Counted from the stretch's first letter, positions 17,532-26,085 are shown. The stretch: DNA of 48,829 bases from Planctomycetota bacterium (GCA_026693085.1 JAPLNB010000347.1:1-48829), one strand, 5' to 3'. Notes: generated from the letters alone by a model not told the origin. Program-made: numbers and translations.

Positions 17532-18296
17532 TCAGCGGTTAAGATCTCGGCTCCAATCTTTTGTCAATCGCATTCGGCGGCGTCGGTGTAAGAGCGAGAA
17601 TGGATTGAGCCAGTGTTGGTTGGACATGATGAGCAATCCGAGGAGGCCGCCGCCGATGTGGGCGGCTTCACCGCCGGCGTTGCGGCCTTGGAAGAGGACG
17701 GCGTAGACGGCGATGCCCATCATGATCCAGGCTAAAGTTTTGAGGCGCATGGGGATGGGTGGGAAGAGGAGCATAACGGTGACGTCGGGGGCGACGCGGG
17801 CGGCGGCCATGAGGATGCCGAAGATTCCGGCAGAGGCGCCGACGAGGGGTACGTAGGGGCTGGTAACCAGGAAGCCTAGAATATACAAGAGGATATAGCA
17901 GACGGCACCAGCGATTCCGCAGAGGAGGTAGAAGACGAGGAAGCGGCGGGAGCCAAAGTAGGATTCGACGATGGGGCCAAAGAAGTAGAGGGCGAGCATG
18001 TTGCCGAAGAGGTGCCAGGGTGACGCATGGAGAAATTGGAATGTGATGAAACGCCAGATCTGAAAATGACTTATGGCCAGGCTCTGGGAGAAGAAGCCCC
18101 ACGCCTCCAGGGCGCCCATGGGCATTGGATAGAAGGAACCGGGGACTGTCAGCCGCCAGCGGGGGGTGATTGGGTCGATGAGAAAGATCGCGACGTTAAT
18201 GACGATAAGCCAAGTGGTTACAGACCACATGTGCATGGCGGCGAAGCCGCCGCGGGGGGCGGGGTCGTGGTAATAGTCGCGGTCGTGGATACCCAT
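17532..18296 (-). CDS. rhomboid-family intramembrane serine protease
   Basis: This 254-residue protein has about six membrane spans, the usual core size. The catalytic serine is S155 in GASAGIFG, the catalytic histidine is H213 in AAHIGGGLLG, and the HLFGNM segment near residue 95 is the conserved H-x2-x-N motif of the family. Rhomboids cut single-span membrane proteins inside or near the bilayer. The start codon has no Shine-Dalgarno, but a promoter-like TTGAGA-N17-TAGACT ends six bases before the ATG, so the mRNA may be leaderless. The nearest upstream gene codes for a LEPR-motif surface protein; whether this is a substrate is speculation. Confidence 0.9.
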   Translation of the reverse strand: MGIHDRDYYHDPAPRGGFAAMHMWSVTTWLIVINVAIFLIDPITPRWRLTVPGSFYPMPMGALEAWGFFSQSLAISHFQIWRFITFQFLHASPWHLFGNMLALYFFGPIVESYFGSRRFLVFYLLCGIAGAVCYILLYILGFLVTSPYVPLVGASAGIFGILMAAARVAPDVTVMLLFPPIPMRLKTLAWIMMGIAVYAVLFQGRNAGGEAAHIGGGLLGLLIMSNQHWLNPFSLLHRRRRMRLTKDWSRDLNR

Positions 18297-18302
18297 AGTG
18301 TT

Positions 18303-18331
18303 AGTCTAGACGGAATGAGGGGTGGTCTCAA
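18303..18331 (-). promoter_or_regulatory. sigma70-like promoter of rhomboid gene, probably leaderless
   Basis: On the minus strand, TTGAGA (18326-18331) and TAGACT (18303-18308) are spaced by 17 bases, matching 5/6 and 4/6 of the consensus hexamers. Only six bases separate the -10 box from the rhomboid ATG, so transcription would start at or next to the A of the start codon. Confidence 0.5.
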
Positions 18332-18365
18332 GGGGGGGCATGGATTGGGCGAAATGGTGTTCAGC

Positions 18366-18451
18366 CCCCCCCGCCGGGGGGTTGTAGGCACCCCGCGAAC
18401 CACCCGCAACCCCCCCTACTGACCCCCGCCGACACCCCGCTGGCCCCCCTG
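18366..18451. other. C-run-rich tract (G4 / i-motif potential)
   Basis: This non-coding stretch has many runs of three to eight C on the plus strand, separated by short spacers, and starts with C8-GCC-G6, which can also fold back. The complementary strand can form a G-quadruplex. It lies between the rhomboid promoter and the terminator of the next gene. A structural role is possible but unproven. Confidence 0.4.
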
Positions 18452-18504
18452 TTGCGCGAAATCAGGTGGCGGAGAGAGTTCTGTCGGGATTCGGCTGTAA
18501 TAGA

Positions 18505-18532
18505 AGAGCCCCGGATGCAGATCCGGGGCTCT
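18505..18532 (-). terminator. 12-bp hairpin, probable terminator of LEPR protein gene
   Basis: AGAGCCCCGGAT-GCAG-ATCCGGGGCTCT is a perfect 12-bp inverted repeat with a 4-base loop. It starts 37 bases past the stop of the minus-strand LEPR gene. Read on the minus strand, it is followed by a short T-rich segment (TTCTATTA). A strong GC stem with a weak T-tract is consistent with an intrinsic terminator, or with a 3' mRNA-protecting hairpin. Confidence 0.65.
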
Positions 18533-18568
18533 GAGTCTTGTCGGGGGAAGCGGATGGGGGGATTAGTT

Positions 18569-20344
18569 CTAGGGCCAAGTGCCGACGCCGATGCCGGCGT
18601 TGGGAAGATCGACGCCTGGGGCGATGGTTCCGCGGTAGCTGCCGTCGGCGTCGCGGAGGGTGAGTTCGAGGACATGTCCGGCGTTGCCGTCGCGATTGCG
18701 CCAGAGGCTGACGATTCGGCCGTCGGAGAAGACGGCTGGGGAGACTTCGCTGGTGGCGGCAGAGGCGGGTGTGGCAGCGGTCTGGCCGGTGGCCCATCGC
18801 CAGAGCTGATCGGCGCCGTTGGTGAAATTAGCGCCGAAAACGATAACGCCTGGGGTGCTGGTGAAATTGGGGTGGTTGAGGTAGGCGTCGGCCTTGCTGT
18901 CAGCGGGGGCGTTGACGCGGGTGACCAGAGTCTGGATGGCGGAGCCATCGATGTTGACTTGGGCGATGGCTTCGGTGCCGGTGTCGCCGGCGGCGTTTCC
19001 GGCGGCGAAGAGGACCTTGGTGCCGTCGGCGGAGATGGCGGGTTGAATGTTGTTGCTGTAGGTCCAGGTGTCCAAGCCGGTGAGGATATGGGAGGTCCAT
19101 TGCCCGGAGGCGAACTGGGCGGCCCAGAGGTCAATGGCGTGCGGGCCATCGGTGGAGGCGTAGACGACGGTATTGCCGTCGTTGGAGACGGCGCTGGGGC
19201 CATCGGTGGAAATGACGACATTGCCGCCGATGCGGATCTGTTGTCCGCTGTTGATGTCATCGCTCTTGAGGATGGCGAGGGAGCTGGTGTCGGCGGCGCC
19301 ACCGAAGCGGGTGGTGTGGAGGACCATCCAGGTGGCATTGGAGGAGATATTGATCTGGGTATCGACGCCGGTGTAGCCGAGATCGGTGAGGGACTTGGAG
19401 ATGTCGGCGGGGACGGCGCCGCCTTGTGCGACAGCGCGGAAGAGGTGTCCTGGCTGGGTGGAGGTTCCGGGGCCACGGAAGACGACGAACTGGGTACCGG
19501 CGGGGAAGGTGTCATGGTTGTTGGGATCGGGAGCTGCGCTATCGTGGATGGTGGCGGTGGATCGCCAGATTCGGCCGGCCTGGAACCAGCCGTTGGCGAG
19601 TGTGAGGATGACGGTTTTGTCGGTGCCGGGCTTCAGGTCGTCGATGGCATTGATGCTGATGGTTCCAGTGGTTTTCTTGGCGGGGATGATGAAGAAGTTA
19701 TTGAAGCCGACGTAATCGTGGCCGTAGGCGGCGGTGCCCTTGATGGTGTAGGAGACCTTGACGGGCTGACTGCGGAGTCCGGTGCGGGTGAAGGTGAAGA
19801 CGGCGGGGTTGTCGCTGCCGGCGGTGGTGGCGGATGTGGTGGCGGCAATGGTGACGACGGCGCCGTCGTTGTCGTAGATCCAGACGGAGGATTTGGCGGG
19901 GGTTCCGATGTCGTAGCGGCTATTGGCGGCGATGGCGATGTTGACGTCTTCGGCGCGTTCGAGGGTGGTGTCATTGATGGGGGCGATGGGGATGGAGAGG
20001 GTGGTCTGTCCGGGCAGGAAGAGGAGGGAGGAGGAGGTCGTTTTGTAATCGACGCCGTTCTTGGCGCGGCCGGTGATGGCAAGGGAGACGGGCAGTGTGG
20101 CAGCGATGACGCCGCCGGTGCGAGTGATCTGGAAATAGCCGGTACGAGAGCCTTCGGTGGCTTTATTCCGTGGGGCGGTGACGGTGAGGACGGGCCTGGT
20201 GGAGGCAGCGGCGGGTGCGGCGAGCAACTGAGGAGCGGCGGAAAGGAGCGTTCGATGCTCGAGAGGCTCGATGAGCGAAGCGATGAGTTGGCGGGTTGAA
20301 GTGCTGCTGATGAAGCTGCGGCGGCGATTCTTCGTCTTTAGCAT
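18569..20344 (-). CDS. exported LEPR-motif protein with Calx-beta domains and propeller
   Basis: The product is 591 residues from ATG 20344, which has AGGGA seven bases upstream; an ATG 18 bases earlier lacks a site. The N-terminus is basic and then has EPLEHRTLLSA at about residue 30, the planctomycete LEPR-type export or anchor motif. Two Calx-beta-like domains follow, at about 50-170 and 170-280 (GYFQITRTGG, VDYKTTSSSLLFLPGQTTLSIPI; then FTFTRTG, YGHDYVGF), which usually bind calcium. The C-terminal half repeats TolB-like blades (AISADGTKVLFAA). It is probably a cell-surface protein. The stop lies just before a 12-bp hairpin. The 281 bases upstream, to the tsaD stop, show no other gene. 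The ligand is unknown. Confidence 0.75.
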   Translation of the reverse strand: MLKTKNRRRSFISSTSTRQLIASLIEPLEHRTLLSAAPQLLAAPAAASTRPVLTVTAPRNKATEGSRTGYFQITRTGGVIAATLPVSLAITGRAKNGVDYKTTSSSLLFLPGQTTLSIPIAPINDTTLERAEDVNIAIAANSRYDIGTPAKSSVWIYDNDGAVVTIAATTSATTAGSDNPAVFTFTRTGLRSQPVKVSYTIKGTAAYGHDYVGFNNFFIIPAKKTTGTISINAIDDLKPGTDKTVILTLANGWFQAGRIWRSTATIHDSAAPDPNNHDTFPAGTQFVVFRGPGTSTQPGHLFRAVAQGGAVPADISKSLTDLGYTGVDTQINISSNATWMVLHTTRFGGAADTSSLAILKSDDINSGQQIRIGGNVVISTDGPSAVSNDGNTVVYASTDGPHAIDLWAAQFASGQWTSHILTGLDTWTYSNNIQPAISADGTKVLFAAGNAAGDTGTEAIAQVNIDGSAIQTLVTRVNAPADSKADAYLNHPNFTSTPGVIVFGANFTNGADQLWRWATGQTAATPASAATSEVSPAVFSDGRIVSLWRNRDGNAGHVLELTLRDADGSYRGTIAPGVDLPNAGIGVGTWP

Positions 20345-20625
20345 AGAGAGTTCCCTGCGCATGTAGCTTTGTTAAAGATGTACGAAAACTACCCTTGCCC
20401 GGCGGTCATCATACCTCATTTTCGGAAGAGGGGTAGTCAAAGGCTGGAATTTTTTCCAAAAAGTGGCGAGCAGCCGGCCAATTGCGGCAGGCGAGACGAA
20501 GGGGGAAGCTGCAAGGATCATGCGGGGCGGGGCAGGTCCGGTAATGGGGCAACGCGAGGGAGGGGGAAGAGTCGAATGGCATACGATTGCGCGGGGATGC
20601 AACGCGGGAGTGCGGGGCGTCGTCT

Positions 20626-21663
20626 TTAGGTGAGGCGGAACCGGCTGTAAGTGATGGCATCGAGGTCGAGGGAGGCAAAATCGCGGCGGAGGAAGGCGAG
20701 GTGTGCGAGGCCAGCGGACATTGCGGCATTGTCGGTGCAGTAGGCAGGGAGGGGGAAGAAGACGGGAACGGGGAATTGGGCGGTGGCCAGGCGCAGGCCG
20801 CGGTTGGCGGAGACCCCGCCGCCGATGATGACGGATTTGGCATTGGTTTGTGAGAGCGCGCGGTGGAGTTTACGCGAGAGAACGTCGATCGAGGCGGCCT
20901 GGAAGCTGGCGGCGACGTCGGCGATTTTTTGTGGGGAGAGTGAGGTTACGGGTCGCTGGCGGCCCTGGTAGCCGCGGACGTGGTAGAGGACAGCGGTTTT
21001 GAGGCCGCTGAAGGAGAAATCGAGGGATTGGCGGCCGAGCATGCTTCTTGGGAAGGGGACGGCCTTGGGGTCGCCGGTGGCGGCGAGGCGGTCGATGACG
21101 GGGCCGCCCGGGTAGCCGAGGCCGAGGATGCTGGCCACCTTGTCATAGGCCTCACCGACCGCGTCATCAAGGGTGGAGCCGACGAGGCGGACGGTGGTGA
21201 GGTCTTGGAGGTGATAGAGGGCGGTATGGCCGCCACTGACGACCAGGCCGACGGCGGGCATTGGGGGGACGATATTGGTTTCGAGGACGACACTATAGAG
21301 GTGAGCGTGAACGTGATCGACGGCAATAAGGGGCTTGTTCAGTGCGAAGGCGAGGGTTTTAGCGGCGGTGACGCCGATGAGGAGGGAGCCGATGAGTCCG
21401 GGGCGATGAGCGACGGCGATGGCGTCGAGTTGATCGAGGGAGGTGTTGGCATTGTGGATCGCCTCACGGATGACGGGGAGGATGTTCTCGATGTGAGCGC
21501 GGCTGGCGATTTCTGGGACAACGCCCTGGTATTTGGCATGGAGGTCGATTTGTGAGGCGATGACATTACTGAGGACGCGGTAGCCGTCGACGACGACGGC
21601 GGCGGCAGTTTCGTCACAGGTGGACTCGATGCCTAGAATCAAGGGCATGGCGTGGTTTACCAT
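20626..21663 (-). CDS. tsaD: tRNA N6-adenosine threonylcarbamoyltransferase TsaD
   Basis: This 345-residue protein is of normal family length. It opens with ILGIESTCDETAAAV, the glycine-rich ASKHA phosphate loop. The metal-binding pair is H117 and H121 in DHVHAH, and the late CTDNAAM segment holds the third metal ligand. SGGHTALY and the FSFSGLKTA stretch are also characteristic. The enzyme transfers the threonylcarbamoyl group from TC-AMP to A37 of ANN-decoding tRNAs. Partners TsaB, TsaC and TsaE are not in the window. Two in-frame ATGs occur (21663 and 21648), neither with a clear Shine-Dalgarno, so the exact start is open. Two LEPR surface-protein genes flank it, the plus-strand one divergent. 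Confidence 0.97.
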   Translation of the reverse strand: MVNHAMPLILGIESTCDETAAAVVVDGYRVLSNVIASQIDLHAKYQGVVPEIASRAHIENILPVIREAIHNANTSLDQLDAIAVAHRPGLIGSLLIGVTAAKTLAFALNKPLIAVDHVHAHLYSVVLETNIVPPMPAVGLVVSGGHTALYHLQDLTTVRLVGSTLDDAVGEAYDKVASILGLGYPGGPVIDRLAATGDPKAVPFPRSMLGRQSLDFSFSGLKTAVLYHVRGYQGRQRPVTSLSPQKIADVAASFQAASIDVLSRKLHRALSQTNAKSVIIGGGVSANRGLRLATAQFPVPVFFPLPAYCTDNAAMSAGLAHLAFLRRDFASLDLDAITYSRFRLT

Positions 21664-21872
21664 GATTGGGTGGAGAAATGAAGGGTGGTTGAAACGTTTA
21701 CGCCGATGAGTATTATCAGACGTGCGAGCACAGGCGTTGGATGAAGGGCGCGCAATAGGCGTCGGAATTCATTAGACAAGATGGCCAGTGTGGGTCAGAA
21801 TTGCGGACATAGGGACAGGGCAGTCGGCAACGGTGCATCATCGCGACATCAATTATCGAGAGTGAGGATGGT

Positions 21873-23624
21873 ATGGCGGCACGTTTTCCGGGTTGGACGG
21901 GTCGGAAGGCTTTGTCCAAGAAGCAATCGCGGCGTGAGTTGGCAAGGGCATGCCAGATGGAGCGGCTGGAGGAGCGGCAGCTTTTGACGCTGATGATCGA
22001 TCTGCGGATGGCGGATGGGAGCAAGTCGATCAAAGTAACATCGCCGAACCAGCAGATCGACCTGGAGGTGTGGGCAACGGTGACGGGGGCGAATGAAGAT
22101 TCGAAGGACGACGGGCTGGGCAACGTGATGGGGAGCTTCAAGAGCCCGAACGTGGGAACGGGCAGCGCTTTGGTGAATCTGATCGCTGAGCCGCTCGCAC
22201 CCGTCAACAGCGCGCCGGCTACGGGCGGGACGCAGGCAGACTTGGACGGCGACGGGGATCTGGATATTGGGAGCAACACCGATGGTAGCGCCGACGGGTT
22301 CTTCCTGGCCCGCTATCCGCCGTCAGTCAAAGCGAAATACACCCGGACTCCGAAGCGGATCGCAACCTTGACGGCGACCGTCGGTCAGTTGCTCCCAGGA
22401 GTTGAAACGGACATCACGTTCGTGCCCCGCCAAGCCGACTGGCCGTGGGTCGAAGACGGTAATATCGTGTACCCCAAAAGCAGCTCGATCCAGGTTTCGC
22501 CGTTCAAACTTTTGCGGACGGATGCGGCCGCGCCGACGGCGACGTTGAATGCGCTGGCGGCGGTGGTGGAGGGCGGGAGCACCTACGATTTCTCGGTGAC
22601 ATACAACGATGACTTGTCGGTGAATCGCTCGACGATCGGGGATGGGGATGTGATCGTGACGGACCCGAGCGGGCAGGTGATGATCGCAACGCTGGTGTCG
22701 GCAAACCAGGCGAGCAGCGCATCGCAGATCACGGCGACGTATCGTATCAATGCGCCGGGCGGGATTTGGGATGGAACGAAGAACGGGACGTATACGATTG
22801 CGATGGCGGCGAACCAGGTGAGCGACGACGCGGGCAAAGCGGTTGCGGCGGGGAACCTGGGGACGTTTGCCGTGGCGTTGGTGGTGCCGGAGGGGATTCC
22901 GACGGCGGCGCTGAGCGGGACGGGAACGGCGGCGGGCGGGGCGGCGTCGGTTGATTTTGCGGTAACCTACACCGACGACCACGCGGTCAGCCGCGCGACC
23001 ATTGGAGATGGGGATGTGGTGGTGACAGGGCCTGACGGGAAGGCGTTGAAGGTGGTTCTGGTGTCGGCGGATCAGGCGGCGGACGCGGCGACGATCGTGG
23101 CAACGTATCGGGCGAGCGCGCCGGGCGGGATGTGGGATGCGACGCGGAACGGGACCTATACGGTGACGATGGGGACGGGGCAGGTGACGGACGCGGCAGG
23201 CTATTCCGTGGTCACGGCGAATCTGGGGACGTTTGCGGTGAATGTGGGGAACGCGGTGTTGTCGACCAAGGGGATCCTGCGGGTGATCGGGACGAACCGC
23301 AAGGACAATATCAGCCTGTCGACGAAGGGGAAGAAGACTTACGTGGTGATGAACGGCACAAAGAGCACCTTCAGCACAACCGCGGTCAAAAAGATCCAGG
23401 TTTATGCGATGGGCGGGAATGATTTGATCGTGGTGGGACGCGGCGTGATGGGCAGCCTGCTGGACGGTGGGACGGGCAAAGACACGATCACGGGCGGCGA
23501 TGGCAACGACGCGATCTACGTGCGGGACGGGAGCGTGGATGTGATCAATGGGGGGAAAGGGAAGAACAGCGCGCGGGTGGATAAGGGGGATAAGGTCACG
23601 AATGTCCAGGTGTTTTTGAGATAG
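21873..23624 (+). CDS. exported LEPR-motif protein with tandem repeats and RTX-like tail
   Basis: The product is 583 residues. The ATG at 21873 follows GAGG within GTGAGGATGGT. A basic N-terminus leads to ERLEERQLLTL near residue 30, the same kind of motif as in the LEPR protein on the other side of tsaD. Residues about 100-150 hold an acidic, possibly calcium-binding loop (ADLDGDGDLDIG). Two tandem repeats of about 115 residues follow (220-337 and 342-458). Their shared landmarks are VTYxDDxxVxRxTIGDGDV and APGGxWDxTxNGTYTxxM. The end (about 500-583) has RTX-type motifs (LDGGTGKDTITGGDGND) that normally bind calcium. It is likely a secreted or surface-attached adhesive protein. Ligand and anchor are unknown. 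Confidence 0.72.
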   Translation: MAARFPGWTGRKALSKKQSRRELARACQMERLEERQLLTLMIDLRMADGSKSIKVTSPNQQIDLEVWATVTGANEDSKDDGLGNVMGSFKSPNVGTGSALVNLIAEPLAPVNSAPATGGTQADLDGDGDLDIGSNTDGSADGFFLARYPPSVKAKYTRTPKRIATLTATVGQLLPGVETDITFVPRQADWPWVEDGNIVYPKSSSIQVSPFKLLRTDAAAPTATLNALAAVVEGGSTYDFSVTYNDDLSVNRSTIGDGDVIVTDPSGQVMIATLVSANQASSASQITATYRINAPGGIWDGTKNGTYTIAMAANQVSDDAGKAVAAGNLGTFAVALVVPEGIPTAALSGTGTAAGGAASVDFAVTYTDDHAVSRATIGDGDVVVTGPDGKALKVVLVSADQAADAATIVATYRASAPGGMWDATRNGTYTVTMGTGQVTDAAGYSVVTANLGTFAVNVGNAVLSTKGILRVIGTNRKDNISLSTKGKKTYVVMNGTKSTFSTTAVKKIQVYAMGGNDLIVVGRGVMGSLLDGGTGKDTITGGDGNDAIYVRDGSVDVINGGKGKNSARVDKGDKVTNVQVFLR

Positions 23625-23741
23625 CCGATGGGGGGAGGGTATGATGGCGGGTGGTTGTTTGTGACTTGTTATTTGTTTTTCGTTGTTCGTTTTTTGTCTG
23701 ATTTGCGCTTTGACTGGGTGTGGCACGGGTGGGGAAACGAT

Positions 23742-25100
23742 TCAATGCTCTTCGGCGGCGGGTTGAGTCGTGGGCGGCGGTGGCGAGGCGGCGATGCGGG
23801 GGTTCTTCTCGAGGATCGTTAAGACCATCATGGTGTCGATGGCTCGCTGGAGCTGGATATCAAGCGGCTGCGTGGTGGGGACGGCGGCGGTCTGTGCGGT
23901 GGGCTGGGTCGCGGGGCGGCGGAAGATCTCCTGCTTGTAGCGTTCCTCCAGGACCTTTTGCTGAAGCGCATCGCTCATCGGGACAGGAATCTGCGGCTCG
24001 ACGCCCCAGTCGGCAGCGTCTTTCTTGCGATGGACGAGGCGGCCGCTGGGCAGGTAGTAGTAGGCGACGGTGAGCTTGAGTTCGCCATTGTTTCCGTCGA
24101 GGGGGATGAGTTCCTGGACGGAGCCTTTGCCGTAGGTGCGCTGGCCGAGGACGGCGGCGCGGTTGTTGTCCATAAGACTTCCGGCGACGATTTCGGCGGA
24201 GGAGGCGGAGTGCTCGTTGACGAGGACGATGATGGGGAAATAGGCGAGGGTGCCGGAGGCGGTGGCGGATTTGATGTCTTCGGGGCGGTTGCGGCCTTTG
24301 GTGATGACGATCGTGCCCTTGGTGATGAACAGGTCTACGATCTGAACGGCTTGATCGAGCTGGCCGCCGGGGTTCCATCGCAGATCGAGGATGAGGCCCT
24401 TCATGCCATCCTTGATCAGGGCCGAGAGAACGGCGCGGACATTGTCGCACGTTGTGGGGGTGAACTGGGTGATGCGAATGTACGCGATTTTTTGAGGTTC
24501 GCAGACGAAGAAATCCCAGGAGTTGTCGGGGTTGCGTTGGAAGCCCTTGACGGTGGGGACGGTGATTTCCTCGCGTTTCATTCGCAGCTCGACGGATTCG
24601 CCGGTGGCGTGGCGGAGGTTGAGGCGGACTTCGGAGCCTGCCTCGCCGGCGATTTTTCGGACGACTTCATCAATGCGCAGGCCGTCAACCGATTCGCCGT
24701 TGACCTTGAGGATGAGATCGCCGGCCATGACACCGGCCCGAAAGGCTGGGCTGCCGTCGATGGGGGTCATGACCTCCCATTGGCCGGTGGGGAGCTGGTT
24801 GAGCTGGATGCCGACGCCTTTGAAGGTTCCTTCGAGCATTCGGTCGAATTCTTCGCGGCGTGCCGGGGGAATGTACATGGTGAAGGGGTCGAGCTGATTG
24901 AGCATGCCGTCGATGGCGGCCTTCTCGAGGCGGGATTCATCGACTTTGTCGACGTAGTTGGCGACGACCTGGCGGTTGATGTCGACGAGGGTTCGGACGA
25001 ACAGGTAATCGCCGTCGCGTTGGGCGGCGGTGGGATTGCGGAAGGCCATGACAGCCAGCAGCAGGAAGCTCAACAGCCAGGCGGTGCGCTCGCGATTCAT
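23742..25100 (-). CDS. C-terminal processing peptidase, family S41 (CtpA/Prc type)
   Basis: The product is 452 residues from ATG 25100, which has AGGAG four bases upstream. An in-frame start 81 bases further up lacks this and would place a proline-rich leader before the signal. A signal anchor (AWLLSFLLLAVMAF) is followed by the N-terminal helical part, a PDZ domain (about 92-170, GVGIQLN...) and the protease domain. The nucleophile is probably S300 in HSASSAEI, with the general base K325 in YGKGSVQ. This Ser/Lys dyad cuts C-termini of exported proteins. The C-terminal tail has TQP repeats (RPATQPTAQ, PTTQP). A TACAAT -10-like box at 25126-25131 may drive it. It is separated from the alpha/beta hydrolase by a repeat-bearing gap. 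Confidence 0.92.
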   Translation of the reverse strand: MNRERTAWLLSFLLLAVMAFRNPTAAQRDGDYLFVRTLVDINRQVVANYVDKVDESRLEKAAIDGMLNQLDPFTMYIPPARREEFDRMLEGTFKGVGIQLNQLPTGQWEVMTPIDGSPAFRAGVMAGDLILKVNGESVDGLRIDEVVRKIAGEAGSEVRLNLRHATGESVELRMKREEITVPTVKGFQRNPDNSWDFFVCEPQKIAYIRITQFTPTTCDNVRAVLSALIKDGMKGLILDLRWNPGGQLDQAVQIVDLFITKGTIVITKGRNRPEDIKSATASGTLAYFPIIVLVNEHSASSAEIVAGSLMDNNRAAVLGQRTYGKGSVQELIPLDGNNGELKLTVAYYYLPSGRLVHRKKDAADWGVEPQIPVPMSDALQQKVLEERYKQEIFRRPATQPTAQTAAVPTTQPLDIQLQRAIDTMMVLTILEKNPRIAASPPPPTTQPAAEEH

Positions 25101-25189
25101 GTGACTCCTGAAAATCGACCGCAGGATTGTAGCGGGCGGGGGCGGGGCCGGATAGCGGCAATGCGGAGGGCGACGATTCAAACACTCAC

Positions 25190-25216
25190 CACGGAGAGCA
25201 CGGGGAGCACGGAGGG
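25190..25216. repeat. three imperfect 9-bp CACGGAGAG-like repeats
   Basis: CACGGAGAG, CACGGGGAG and CACGGAGGG lie end to end between the S41 protease gene and the hydrolase stop. The sequence resembles the CACCACGGAG-type intergenic runs I recall from other bacterial genomes, which may be dispersed. The function is unknown. Confidence 0.55.
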
Positions 25217-25229
25217 GGATGAGATGGGA

Positions 25230-26051
25230 TCAGGTTGGGGGGGGTTGTTGGGGAAAGTGGGCGAGGAATTCGCGCATCGCGGCGTTTACGCGATCGGGCT
25301 GCTCCATGGGGGTCATGTGGCCGGACTCGGGGATGATGGAGACTTTCGCGTGGGGGATTTCTTTGGCCATGGCGTGCGCCAGCGCGGGGGGCGTGAGAAC
25401 ATCTTCTTCGCCGGCGATGATGAGGGTGGGGACGGCGATGGAGGGCAGGTCGGGGCAACAGTCGCGACGGTCGCGCATGGCGGCCAAGGCGAACTCGATC
25501 GTGCGGCGGGGGCAGGCTTCCATGATCTGGCGGAGGTGCGCGACGACGCCAGGGTTGCGTTGGTCGGCGGCGGGGGCCAGGAGCTTGGGGAGCATCGGGT
25601 CGGCGATGGCTTTGGCACCGGCGGTGCGGACGAGCTGGATCATTTTGTCCCGGTTTTGTTTGGCCTCGGGGGTGTCGGCTTCGGCGCGGCTGTCGATGAG
25701 CATGAGGCCGAGGAGATCGGAGGGGTATTTGGTGATGTAAGCCAGGGAGACGTAGCCGCCCATGGAGAGGCCGCCGAGGACGCAGGGGAGCGCCTGGATT
25801 TGGACGAGGAGTTGGCGGAGGTCATCGGCCAGGGAAGCGATGGTGAACGGCCGGTCAACCGAGCTGCGGCCGAAGCCGGGCAGGTCGGGGACGATGATGC
25901 GGAAGCGGTCGGAAAGGGCGCCGAGTTGGGCATCCCAGATCCGTCCATCGAGGGGGAAGCCATGGAGGAGGACAACCGGCAGTCCGCGGCCGCGTTCGAC
26001 GTAATAGACTCTGCCAACGTGGGGGTTTGAGCCAAGCATAGGTTCTTTCAT
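25230..26051 (-). CDS. alpha/beta hydrolase
   Basis: This 273-residue protein has the standard fold. The oxyanion segment is LLHGFPLDG (about residues 28-36) and the nucleophile elbow is GLSMGG with S96. The acid is probably D217 in GEEDVLTP, and the histidine is H245 in ESGHMTPMEQP. These are typical of haloperoxidase or esterase-like enzymes; the substrate is not predictable. I use ATG 26051. ATG 26039 is a real alternative, because a TTGACA box (26070-26075) and a weak -10 leave seven bases before it and there is no Shine-Dalgarno for either. It is divergent from the PocR-GAF-SpoIIE gene. Confidence 0.85.
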   Translation of the reverse strand: MKEPMLGSNPHVGRVYYVERGRGLPVVLLHGFPLDGRIWDAQLGALSDRFRIIVPDLPGFGRSSVDRPFTIASLADDLRQLLVQIQALPCVLGGLSMGGYVSLAYITKYPSDLLGLMLIDSRAEADTPEAKQNRDKMIQLVRTAGAKAIADPMLPKLLAPAADQRNPGVVAHLRQIMEACPRRTIEFALAAMRDRRDCCPDLPSIAVPTLIIAGEEDVLTPPALAHAMAKEIPHAKVSIIPESGHMTPMEQPDRVNAAMREFLAHFPQQPPPT

Positions 26052-26085
26052 CTGTTGGGCGTGCCCAATTGTCAATTGGCAATTG
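26047..26085. promoter_or_regulatory. divergent promoter region with three CAATTG boxes
   Basis: A perfect 15-bp palindrome (CCAATTG-T-CAATTGG) lies at 26065-26079, and a third CAATTG follows at 26080-26085, all three at 7-bp steps. The minus-strand TTGACA at 26070-26075 is embedded in the palindrome, 17 bases from a weak -10 (GATGAA). On the plus strand TTGTCA-N16-TATCGA is a possible start for the phosphatase gene. A regulator binding here could affect both genes. Confidence 0.4.

Noticed and set aside
18452..20299. 615-codon plus-strand frame opposite the LEPR protein
   Set aside because: It is extremely Gly- and Asp-rich without any fold pattern; the minus frame has the LEPR motif and Calx-beta domains.
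20345..20460. sigma70 promoter for the LEPR gene (TTGACT and TATGAT)
   Set aside because: The boxes are 21 bases apart, beyond the normal range; not reported as a feature.
22323..23726. 467-codon minus-strand frame opposite the RTX-like protein
   Set aside because: It is His- and Arg-rich with no domain; the plus frame has clear tandem repeats.
23958..26030. 690-codon plus-strand frame opposite the S41 protease and hydrolase
   Set aside because: It crosses two well-supported minus-strand genes and has no homology or start signal.
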